A DNA stretch of 64,000 nt from Leucobacter tardus (lineage in GTDB: Bacteria > Actinomycetota > Actinomycetes > Actinomycetales > Microbacteriaceae), in contig NZ_JAGFBF010000005.1 in the NCBI RefSeq assembly GCF_017583045.1, positions 1,178,001 to 1,242,000 on the forward strand, read 5' to 3'. A model generated the notes under the pieces. That model was given only the letters and a program-made list of their open reading frames with translations. It was not told the origin of the DNA and did not search any database. This document shows, in pieces, positions 35,518 through 43,028 of the stretch; positions within the stretch are counted from its first letter, which is position 1, and every line of letters starts with the position of its first letter. The position numbers were made by a program, and so were the translations under genes.

Positions 35518-36540
35518 TCAGGGTTTCGGCAGGCCGGGCGGGTTGATGAGCGACTCCGTCACGGCTTCCTCTTCTTCGCCCCAGCGTGCGAGCACCTCGT
35601 CGTACACCCCGGTCTCGATCAGATGGTCGATGACGATCGACACCGGTTCGGCCAGACCGTTGCCCTTCGCCGTCGCCACACCGACCTGACCGTCGACGGG
35701 GAAGGCGCTGTTGAACTTGCCGACCACCTTCGTCTCGCCGAGCAGCTCCGTCTGGAACGCCGCCTGCGGGTACGGCATGATGAACGCGTCCGCCCGACCC
35801 GACTTGAGCGCCAGCAGTCCGGCCGCGCTGTCCTCGTAGTAGACGGGTTCTCCGGGGTCGAGCCCTGCCGCCTCGTTCTCGGCGATCCAGTCGAGCAGGT
35901 ACTGCTCCTGATTCGTGCCGCTGCCGACGATGACACGCTGACCCGAGATGTCTGCGGCGTCGTCGACCTCGTCGATCTCGCTGTCTGCGGCCACGACGAA
36001 TCCCATGACGGCGTCGCGGTACGTGGCGAAGTCGAAGATCTCCTTGCGCTCTTCCGTGACCCCCACGTTCGAGAGCACCAGATCGTACTTGCCCGACTCC
36101 ACCCCCAACGGCCAGTCCGCCCAGGCCACGTTCTGCGGCGCGTACTCCAGGCCGAGTCCTTCCGCGACGAGAGATGCCAGGTCTGGATCGCTCCCGAGCA
36201 TCGTCCGACTGTCGTCTTCCGCGAAGAACGCGATCGGCGGTTCACCTGCCCCGTTGTGCGCGACGGTAAGCTTGCCGTCCTGCGTCGGTGCGAAGCCGCT
36301 CTGTTCGAGCGCTGCCACCGCCTCGGGTACCGGTTCGATGTGCGGCCGTCCGTCGAGGTTCGCCGTCGAGAGGTCGAACGGAGAGTCTCCCGCGGCGGTA
36401 GTCGCGGACGTGTCCGAGCTCGTCGTGGCTGAGCCGCATCCGCTGATCACGAGCGAGAGCGCGCCGAGACCGGCGCCGAACATCGCCCATCGACTGAGTC
36501 GTCGCGGGAGACGAGCAGGGGTGTGCTGGGGGTGTGACAT
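35518..36540 (-). CDS. Amino-acid ABC transporter substrate-binding lipoprotein (copy 1)
   Basis: The product is 340 residues. A lipoprotein signal ends at Cys35 (SLVISGC), followed by a Ser/Thr-rich linker and a type II periplasmic-binding fold of the polar amino acid family. SGKYDLVLSNVGVTEERKEIFDFA and VIVGSGTNQEQYLLDW are the ligand-binding strands. It is clearly paralogous to the next gene upstream (36621): both share the NVAWADWPLGVESGKYD and LDPGEPVYYED-like blocks. GGAGG lies six bases before the ATG. A strong hairpin separates it from the first copy. Likely ligands are cystine or S-modified cysteine, from context only. Confidence 0.9.
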   Translation of the reverse strand: MSHPQHTPARLPRRLSRWAMFGAGLGALSLVISGCGSATTSSDTSATTAAGDSPFDLSTANLDGRPHIEPVPEAVAALEQSGFAPTQDGKLTVAHNGAGEPPIAFFAEDDSRTMLGSDPDLASLVAEGLGLEYAPQNVAWADWPLGVESGKYDLVLSNVGVTEERKEIFDFATYRDAVMGFVVAADSEIDEVDDAADISGQRVIVGSGTNQEQYLLDWIAENEAAGLDPGEPVYYEDSAAGLLALKSGRADAFIMPYPQAAFQTELLGETKVVGKFNSAFPVDGQVGVATAKGNGLAEPVSIVIDHLIETGVYDEVLARWGEEEEAVTESLINPPGLPKP

Positions 36541-36568
36541 GGGAATCCTCCGGTCAGTGGGTGGGCAG

Positions 36569-36606
36569 CGGGCGGCCCCCGCCCGGCGTCGGACGGGGGC
36601 CGCCCG
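36569..36606. terminator. Strong intercistronic hairpin between the two binding-protein genes
   Basis: A perfect 13-bp stem (36569-36581 with 36594-36606), nearly all G and C, closes a 12-base loop. It follows the stop of the upstream binding-protein gene by 15 bases and precedes the next start. No U-tract is present. It may end part of the transcripts or protect the upstream mRNA from decay, giving unequal expression of the two paralogues. Confidence 0.6.
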
Positions 36607-36620
36607 GTTCGGGGTTCGGT

Positions 36621-37634
36621 CTAGTCCTCGCGCGGCAGGCCGGGCGGATTGACGAGCGCCTCGTCGACGCCCTCGTCCTCGAGCTCCCAGCGTTCGAGGA
36701 CCTTCGCGTAGTCACCGCTCTCGATCGCGTGGTTCAGCACGATGGACACCGGATCGACGAGTCCGTTGTCCTTCGCGGTGGTGACACCGATCTGGGCGTT
36801 CTCGGGGAACCCGCCGTTCAGCGAGCCGACGATCTTCGACTCGCCGGTCGTCGCGACGCGGTAGGCCGCCGTCGGATTCGGACCGAACGTCGCGTCGATC
36901 CGGCCGGAGGCGAGCGCCAGGTTCGCCGCGGCATTATCCTCGAAGTACACCGGCTCGCCCGGTTCGAGACCGTTCTGCTCGTTCTCCGCGAACCAGTCGA
37001 GCAGGATCTTCTCCTGGTTGGTGCCGCTGCCCACCGCGACCTTCAGCCCGGCGACGTCCTCGGGACCATCGATCTCGGTGATCTCGCTGTCGGCCTGCAC
37101 CGCGAACGCGATGACGTCGTTGCGATGCACCGCGAAATCGAAGAGGTCCTTCCGCTCCTCGGTCACCGTGACGTTCGAGACGACGGCGTCGTACTTGCCC
37201 GACTCGACGCCGAGCGGCCAGTCGGCCCAGGCCACGTTCTCGGGGGCGTACTCGAGTCCGAGTCCGTCTGCCACGAGTTGCGCAATGTCAGGCTCGACGC
37301 CGAGAAGCGTGCGGTTGTCATCCTCGGCGAGGAAACCGAGCGGAGGTTCGTACGCCGAGTGCGCAACGGTGAGCTTGCCGTCCTGCACCGGCGCGAAGCC
37401 GCTCTCCTCGAGCGCCTCCACGGCTTCCGGTACCGGGTCGATGCGCACGCGGTCGTCCACGTTCGCCGAGGTGAGGTCGAACGGTGATTCGGACGCCGCG
37501 GTGTCCGCCCCGTCGTCAGGGGTGGCGCTCGATGCCGAGCTGCACGCGGTCAGGCCGACGAACGCGAGTGCGGCGAGCGAGGCGACGACGAACCGCGTGG
37601 TGCGCGGTCCGTGGCTGCGGGTGGAGGGGTGCAT
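36621..37634 (-). CDS. Amino-acid ABC transporter substrate-binding lipoprotein (copy 2)
   Basis: The product is 337 residues with a lipoprotein signal ending at Cys31 (FVGLTAC) and the same type II binding fold as the copy at 35518. Shared blocks run through the whole length, including the start of the mature domain (ESPFDLTSANVDDR) and the C-terminal INPPGLP-like end (here VNPPGLPRED). The two differ in ligand-contact stretches such as FNSAFPVDGQVGV versus LNGGFPENAQIGV, so they may bind related but different ligands. It follows the ATPase gene after 33 bases and would use the same permease. Confidence 0.9.
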   Translation of the reverse strand: MHPSTRSHGPRTTRFVVASLAALAFVGLTACSSASSATPDDGADTAASESPFDLTSANVDDRVRIDPVPEAVEALEESGFAPVQDGKLTVAHSAYEPPLGFLAEDDNRTLLGVEPDIAQLVADGLGLEYAPENVAWADWPLGVESGKYDAVVSNVTVTEERKDLFDFAVHRNDVIAFAVQADSEITEIDGPEDVAGLKVAVGSGTNQEKILLDWFAENEQNGLEPGEPVYFEDNAAANLALASGRIDATFGPNPTAAYRVATTGESKIVGSLNGGFPENAQIGVTTAKDNGLVDPVSIVLNHAIESGDYAKVLERWELEDEGVDEALVNPPGLPRED

Positions 37635-37667
37635 GGTGCTGCTGTCCTGTCTGTGATGGGGGGCGAG

Positions 37668-38489
37668 TCAGATGACCCAGTCGAGAAACTCTTGAGTGCG
37701 CGCGTGTTCGGGCGCGCGCAGCACGCGGTCGGGCGGCCCGTGTTCGATGATCCGACCGGCATCGAGGAAGACGACGTGGTCGGAGACCTCGGCTGCGAAG
37801 CCGACTTCGTGCGTGACGATGATGAGCGTGCGCCCGCTGTGCGCGAGATCCTTGATGACGCTCAGCACTTCGCCGACGAGCTCGGGGTCGAGGGCCGATG
37901 TCGGTTCGTCGAACAGGAGGACGTCTGGCTCGAGCGCGAGCGCCCGGGCGATCGCGACGCGCTGCTGCTGTCCACCGGAGAGCTGGCGGGGGTAGTGACC
38001 TTCCCGGTCCGACAGACCGACGCGCTTCAGCAGCGCCCGGCCCTGGGCTTCGGCTTCTGCTTTCGTCGCGCGTTTCAGCGCCAGTGGGGCCTCGATGATG
38101 TTCTCCAGAGCCGTCAGGTGCGGGAAGAGGTTGAAGTTCTGGAACACCATGCCGACCCGAGTCCGCCGCGCGAGCACGTCCTTTTCACGCAGCTCGTAGA
38201 GGCGCTCACCGCGTCGCTCGTACCCGATGTGGTCGCCGTCGATCGTGATCGACCCGGTGTCGACGGTTTCGAGGTGGTTGATGGCGCGCAGCAACGTGGA
38301 CTTTCCGGAGCCCGATCGCCCGAGCAGTGCGACCACCTCGCCCGGCTGCACCGTGAGCGAGATGTCGTGCAGCACGTCGTGAGCACCGTAGGACTTGTGG
38401 ACGCCGACGATCTCGACCAGTCCCGCGGTCTGCTCGGTGGTGCGCGGCGTCGACGTCTCGGGTGTGTGGGGAGGTGCGGTGATGGTCAT
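37668..38489 (-). CDS. Polar amino acid ABC transporter ATP-binding protein
   Basis: The product is 273 residues, an ATPase of the GlnQ/TcyN type. The Walker A motif is [17 protein letters not shown], the ABC signature is [23 protein letters not shown], the Walker B is [14 protein letters not shown], and the switch His is in [14 protein letters not shown] 25-residue Thr/Pro-rich N-terminal tail precedes the domain. It powers the importer formed with the permease (38530) and the two binding proteins. GAGGAG lies just before the ATG. Confidence 0.94.
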   Translation of the reverse strand: MTITAPPHTPETSTPRTTEQTAGLVEIVGVHKSYGAHDVLHDISLTVQPGEVVALLGRSGSGKSTLLRAINHLETVDTGSITIDGDHIGYERRGERLYELREKDVLARRTRVGMVFQNFNLFPHLTALENIIEAPLALKRATKAEAEAQGRALLKRVGLSDREGHYPRQLSGGQQQRVAIARALALEPDVLLFDEPTSALDPELVGEVLSVIKDLAHSGRTLIIVTHEVGFAAEVSDHVVFLDAGRIIEHGPPDRVLRAPEHARTQEFLDWVI

Positions 38490-38529
38490 GGAATTCTCCT
38501 CGGACGGGATGGCGAGTGGCGGGCCGGGC

Positions 38530-39558
38530 TCAGCGCTGCTCGGCGTTGATCGCGGCGATGACGGACTCTGGCGTCTGGGCGGGCGGCGGGGTCTGACGTC
38601 CGCCGCGCAGCCGACCGATCGATCGGCGCACGCGCTGCAGCGGCGTGGGAGGCAGCTCGCGGGCGGTGCCGCGGGCGTAGTACCGCTCGAGGTAGTACTG
38701 CCCGATGCTCAGAATCGTGGTGAAGATCGTGTACCAGACGGCGGCGACGAGCAGCAGCGGGATCACCTGGCTGTTGCGGTTGTAGATCACCTGGACGGTG
38801 TAGAAGAGCTCGGGCAGCGCCACGATGAAGGCGACGGACGTGCCCTTCAGCAGTCCGATGACCTCGTTGAAGGCGTTCGGCAGGATCGCCCGCGCCGCCT
38901 GCGGCAGCACGATGCGGAAGAATCGTCGACCACGCGGAATCCCCAGCGCCTTCGCCGCTTCGAGCTGCCCCTGATCGACGGAGAGGAGCCCGCCGCGAAT
39001 GATCTCGGCGGAGTATGCGGCCTGGTGCAGCGAGAGGCCGAGGATGGCCGCGACCGTCGAGGAGATCAGACGAACGGGATCGAACTCGACGATCCAGAAG
39101 TCGTAGGTGAAGGGCCATCCGAGGCCGAGCGTCGGAAAGAGGTAGCCGAGGTTGTACCAGATCACCAACTGCACGATCAGGGGCACGGACCGGAAGAACC
39201 AGGTGAAGCTCCACGCGAACGAGCTGAGCAGGGGTGAACCGGAGAGGCGTGCGAGCGCGAGGAGGGCCCCGAGTACGAACCCGATGACGGCCGACGCCCC
39301 GGTGAGCCAGAGCGTGAGCCACAGACCGCGCAGCACCGCGGGGTCGAAGAAGTACTCGGCAAAGATGTTCCAGCGCCACTGCTCGTTCGTGAAGAACGTC
39401 CAGATCAACTGAGCGACCAAGAAGATCGCGATCGCACTGAGGATCCAGCGCGTCCAGTGCTTCAGCGGGACGACATCCAGCGGCACGCCGCGGCTGTTCC
39501 CGGCGGTCTCAGGGGTGTGCTCGAGCGCCGGAGCATTGGGTGTGGTTATGGGAGACAT
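38530..39558 (-). CDS. Polar amino acid ABC transporter permease
   Basis: The product is 342 residues of the HisM/GlnP type. About 40 polar residues lead into a first membrane segment, then the permease core with GLWLTLWLTGASAVIGFVLG, the loop PLIVQLVIWYNLG and the coupling-helix EAA region EAAKALGIPRGRRFFRIVLPQ. One permease gene suggests a homodimer. It is the first gene of the transporter operon; a TAACCT box six bases before the ATG marks a leaderless start. The C-terminal 40 residues are Arg/Pro-rich and extend beyond the usual family end. Confidence 0.92.
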   Translation of the reverse strand: MSPITTPNAPALEHTPETAGNSRGVPLDVVPLKHWTRWILSAIAIFLVAQLIWTFFTNEQWRWNIFAEYFFDPAVLRGLWLTLWLTGASAVIGFVLGALLALARLSGSPLLSSFAWSFTWFFRSVPLIVQLVIWYNLGYLFPTLGLGWPFTYDFWIVEFDPVRLISSTVAAILGLSLHQAAYSAEIIRGGLLSVDQGQLEAAKALGIPRGRRFFRIVLPQAARAILPNAFNEVIGLLKGTSVAFIVALPELFYTVQVIYNRNSQVIPLLLVAAVWYTIFTTILSIGQYYLERYYARGTARELPPTPLQRVRRSIGRLRGGRQTPPPAQTPESVIAAINAEQR

Positions 39559-39564
39559 ACGGAG

Positions 39565-39570
39565 AGGTTA
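39565..39570 (-). promoter_or_regulatory. -10 box of the leaderless ABC transporter promoter
   Basis: TAACCT on the minus strand ends six bases before the ATG at 39558. It is identical to the box before the monooxygenase gene at 32299, with the same distance to the start codon. Confidence 0.55.
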
Positions 39571-39683
39571 TTTGCTTCCCTGGCGACCTCCGCAACGTGC
39601 CGTGAAAGAAAACGTAACCCGACAACCCGGCCCGACCGCGTCATTCTTCGTCACGAGGATCACTCCCGCGGGCGACATATCCA

Positions 39684-39689
39684 TAATCT
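39684..39689 (+). promoter_or_regulatory. -10 box of the leaderless acetyltransferase/flavoprotein promoter
   Basis: TAATCT lies six bases before the ATG at 39696. Together with flanking bases it matches the region before 32299 (ACATA, CATAA, CTA, TGG and CATGTCAG in the same order). Confidence 0.55.
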
Positions 39690-39695
39690 AGTGGC

Positions 39696-40274
39696 ATGTC
39701 AGCCATCACTCCAGGTTACCTCGCGTCCCCGGATCCGACTCCGTCCGGCTCGGTGCGGACGGTGGCGGCGCCCGCCGCTCAGTTCCGCATCGTCGACCCC
39801 CGCGATCCGATCGCCGCACCGCTCCTCGCGGACCTCGAGCGCGAGTACGACACCCGATACGGCGTGGTCGGCGGGGACTCCGCCTCGACCGAGATGAATC
39901 GCTACCCCGCCGAACGCTTCCTGACACCGGAGGGCGCATTCATCGTACTCGTGCATGACGACTCGGTCGTCGCCGGGGGCGCGTTCATGCGGTTCGACGC
40001 CCGCACGGCGGAGTTCAAGCGCATCTGGACGCGCACCGACCACCGCGGTCGCGGCCTCGGAAAGCGCGTGCTCACCGAACTCGAGCGACGAGCCGCAGAG
40101 CTCGGATACGCCGAGATCTTCCTGACGACCGGCCCGCGGCAGCCCGAAGCCGTCGCACTCTACCGCGGGACCGGGTACACGCACCTGCACACGCCCGAAG
40201 ACGATGCGCAGCGCGGCACCCGCGGCTTCGGCGTGCACGGGTTCCGCAAAACGCTCGGCGGGAACGCACCGTGA
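39696..40274 (+). CDS. GNAT family N-acetyltransferase
   Basis: This 192-residue acetyltransferase has a 25-residue N-terminal tail, then the GNAT domain: the acetyl-CoA loop RTDHRGRGLGKRVLTELERR, and AEIFLTTGPRQPEAVALYRGTGYTHL, a common ending in family members that act on amino acids. It starts divergently from the amino-acid importer operon and is coupled to the flavoprotein gene by a GTGA overlap. It is not an obvious close copy of the acetyltransferase at 34892, so the region holds two separate acetylating enzymes. The ATG follows a -10 box by six bases, without a ribosome site. Confidence 0.9.
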   Translation: MSAITPGYLASPDPTPSGSVRTVAAPAAQFRIVDPRDPIAAPLLADLEREYDTRYGVVGGDSASTEMNRYPAERFLTPEGAFIVLVHDDSVVAGGAFMRFDARTAEFKRIWTRTDHRGRGLGKRVLTELERRAAELGYAEIFLTTGPRQPEAVALYRGTGYTHLHTPEDDAQRGTRGFGVHGFRKTLGGNAP

Positions 40275-42187
40275 CACGCATCGTGAGCATCGGCGCCGGA
40301 CCCGCGGCGGTCATGCTGCTCGAACGGTTCATCGCGCACCACACCCGCGACGCCCCGGACCGGAAGTTCGAGTACCACCTGGTCGACCCGTACGAGCCCG
40401 GTGGAGGCCGTATCTGGCGGCGCACCCAATCCCCGCTGCTCAAGCTCAACTCGATGCGCGAAGACGTCACCATGTACACCGACGACTCCTCCATCATCGA
40501 TGGCCCCGTGGTGCCGGGCCCGACGCTCGCGGAGTGGGTCAGCGCCGTCAGAGCCGGCGAGATCGCGCGACCCGACTGGAGCGACGCGATCCTGGACGCC
40601 GAGATCGACGACCCCGACGATCGCGCGTTCCCGACCCGGCGGCTCGGGAACGCCTACCTCACCTGGGTCTATCGCGATGCGCTGCGCCGCGCGCGTCCCG
40701 AGGTCGCCGTGCAGTGGCACGAGGACCTCGCGGTCGCCGTCGAGCCGAGCACCATCGATGAAACCTTCACCGTCCGGCTCGCTTCAGGAGCGACCCTGCA
40801 CGCGGATATCGTCGTGCACGCTCTGGGCCACAACGGCTCCGCGCCGTCCCCCGAGTCGGTGCATCTCGCGGACTTCGCCGCGCGCCACGACCTCTCGTAC
40901 GTCGCCCCCGCCTTCACCGCCGACGTCGATCTCGACTGGGTTCCGGCGGAGGAACCGGTGATCGTCCGCGGCATGGGCCTCGCCGCGGTCGACCTGACCG
41001 TCCTCCTGACGGAGGGCCGCGGCGGTCGGTTCGTCGAGCAGGGCGATGGGTCGCTCCGGTACCTGCCGAGCGGGCGAGAGCCCCAATTGCACCTCGGCTC
41101 GCGGCGCGGCGTGCCCTATCGCTCGAAGATCACGAGCCGTACCGTCGGCGATCCGGTCGCACTCGAGTATCTCGACCATGCCGGGCGCGACCGACTGCTG
41201 CGCTCCCCGCACCCCGTCGATTTCACCCGCGACGTCTGGCCGCTCATCGCGAACGAGATGCTCACGGGCTATTACCGCGAACTCTTCACGGGTCACCCGG
41301 ACCGCGTCGCGGCCGACTGGGAGTGGTTCGCACCCCGGCTGCGCCGCATTCTCGACGAGCCGGACGGCCATCGCTCGCACGAACTCGCCGCGCTCACCCG
41401 CATCGCGGTCCCCGCCATCGACGACCGTCTCGACCTCGAGGCCTTCGATCGCCCCCTGACCGTGCCGGGTCCCGGGCACTCCGCCCATGCACGCGTGCAG
41501 GCGCACATCGCACAGGATCTGCGACAGCGCACACGATCCGAGCACAGCGCGACGCAGGCACTGTTCCTCACACTCCTCAGATGCCACATGGCGGTGAGCG
41601 ACATCCCTCTCGATCGCTGGAACGAGCACAGCCGGGTGCACACGCTGCCCCGCGCGTGGCACACCTACTTCAGCTACGTAGCCAGTGGTCCGCCAGGCGA
41701 CCGCCTCCGCGAACTCCTCGCGCTCTCCGAAGCGGGCATCGTGCACTTCCTCGGTGGGGACGTTCGGCTCGAGTCCGCCGAGGATCTCCGTCGCTTCATC
41801 GCTACGGGCACTGCGCTCACCGATGCCGGTCCGCGGTCCACGCGCGTCCGCGCGCGAGCCCTCATCGACGCCTGGCTGCCTGCCGCGCAGGCGACCGGCA
41901 GCGACAACCCGCTCATCCGGCAGCTCCTCGCGACCGAGCAGATCCGCGAGCTGCCGGGCAGCGGCACCGTCATGGTCGAGCGTGGACGGATCGCCGGGGC
42001 GGATCGTCAGTTCGCCGTCGGACCGTTCACGTCCGAGATCCAGGCCGGCGCGTTCACGCGTCCGGGGATCAACGCCCTGCCCCTCAGGCGTGCGGATGGT
42101 CTCGCTCGTGAGCTGCTGCACGCGACATCGATGATCGAGTCAGCCGTGAACCTGACCGCACCATCGGCGACGCTCGGCGACCGCTGA
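40271..42187 (+). CDS. FAD/NAD(P)-binding protein (FAD_NAD_binding_9 type)
   Basis: The product is 638 residues. It opens with a dinucleotide motif RIVSIGAGPAAVMLLERF and the segment VDPYEPGGGRIWRRTQSPLLKLNS typical of the FAD_NAD_binding_9 group; a middle region has VRGMGLAAVDLTVLL, and the C-terminus ends in NALPLRRADGLARELL. Members are probable flavin monooxygenases or amine hydroxylases with unknown substrates. The gene is coupled to the acetyltransferase before it (GTGA), so the two very likely share a pathway. Its last 104 bases overlap, tail to tail, the end of the histidine kinase gene. Confidence 0.85.
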   Translation: MTRIVSIGAGPAAVMLLERFIAHHTRDAPDRKFEYHLVDPYEPGGGRIWRRTQSPLLKLNSMREDVTMYTDDSSIIDGPVVPGPTLAEWVSAVRAGEIARPDWSDAILDAEIDDPDDRAFPTRRLGNAYLTWVYRDALRRARPEVAVQWHEDLAVAVEPSTIDETFTVRLASGATLHADIVVHALGHNGSAPSPESVHLADFAARHDLSYVAPAFTADVDLDWVPAEEPVIVRGMGLAAVDLTVLLTEGRGGRFVEQGDGSLRYLPSGREPQLHLGSRRGVPYRSKITSRTVGDPVALEYLDHAGRDRLLRSPHPVDFTRDVWPLIANEMLTGYYRELFTGHPDRVAADWEWFAPRLRRILDEPDGHRSHELAALTRIAVPAIDDRLDLEAFDRPLTVPGPGHSAHARVQAHIAQDLRQRTRSEHSATQALFLTLLRCHMAVSDIPLDRWNEHSRVHTLPRAWHTYFSYVASGPPGDRLRELLALSEAGIVHFLGGDVRLESAEDLRRFIATGTALTDAGPRSTRVRARALIDAWLPAAQATGSDNPLIRQLLATEQIRELPGSGTVMVERGRIAGADRQFAVGPFTSEIQAGAFTRPGINALPLRRADGLARELLHATSMIESAVNLTAPSATLGDR

Positions 42188-43022
42188 CCGCACGCCGACC
42201 CCGAGACACGGGCGCACGCACCTCGCCGGTGTCCGGCGACCGTGGAATAGCGGCCGTCACCGACCATCCGCGACCGGCGGGACCCGCGGAGAGGCTGCCC
42301 CCGCTCGGCGTCAACAGGTCGGAGAGCCGACGAAGGCCGGTGCCGCCTGCGGGGAAGTCGTGCGGAGCGACCGCTGGTGTCGCGATCACCGGCGCGCCAG
42401 CACTGCTCCAAATGGTGATGACGTCGCGATCCGCGTTCTCGGACACGGAGATGCGCACCTCACCCCCGCCGCGTCCGCCGTGCTTGAGGATGTTGGTGAT
42501 GCTCTCCGTCACCACGTGCTCGAACACCGCGCTTGATGCGTGCGGCATCGAGGATGCGGCTGGAGCGGTGCAGTCGACGCGGTACCCCAGCAGCTCCAGA
42601 TCGTCCACGAGCGCTCCGATCCGTTCGCGCAGGCCCCCGTCGGTCTGCACCGCGTCGATCGTCGCACGCAAGCTGCCGAGCGCCCGCGAGGCCGAGCGAG
42701 CGATAGCGCGCCGTGCCTCCGCGACCTCGATCGGGTCCGTGGCGACGGCGAGCGCCTGAGCGTGCACCATCACCACGGACATGTCGTGCGCCGCGAAGTC
42801 GTGGAGTTCGTCCGCCATGCGTGCACGTTCCCCGAGGATCGCAGCATCGACGACTGCTCGGGTGTGTGCGCGGACCGCCACAATGCCCCACCCTCCAGCA
42901 GCCGACAGCGCGAGGAGCGTCAGCACCGCGGACAACGGTCGCGGGCCACCGCCGATGATGGCGAACATCGGCACGGTGAGCACGGCGGTCACGGCCACGG
43001 TGCTCACGAAGACGCGTGACAC
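42084..43022 (-). CDS. Sensor histidine kinase (NarL/LiaS type), orphan with altered C-terminus
   Basis: The product is 312 residues. Two membrane segments (about 4-23 and 29-50) lead into a HisKA_3 domain with the phospho-acceptor His74 in MADELHDFAAHD, then an ATPase domain with the N-box ESITNILKHGG and the G-rich GGTGLRRLSDLL. The DxG of the G1 box is not seen; the segment reads ITIWSSAGAP. The domain should end near IPRSPDTG, but about 50 Arg/Ser-rich residues follow, antisense to the end of the flavoprotein gene. No response regulator gene is adjacent. The GTG start lies six bases after the stop of the surface protein gene. Confidence 0.78.
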   Translation of the reverse strand: MSRVFVSTVAVTAVLTVPMFAIIGGGPRPLSAVLTLLALSAAGGWGIVAVRAHTRAVVDAAILGERARMADELHDFAAHDMSVVMVHAQALAVATDPIEVAEARRAIARSASRALGSLRATIDAVQTDGGLRERIGALVDDLELLGYRVDCTAPAASSMPHASSAVFEHVVTESITNILKHGGRGGGEVRISVSENADRDVITIWSSAGAPVIATPAVAPHDFPAGGTGLRRLSDLLTPSGGSLSAGPAGRGWSVTAAIPRSPDTGEVRAPVSRGRRAVSGRRASPMVRSGSRLTRSSMSRAAAHERDHPHA

Positions 43023-43028
43023 CGCTGG

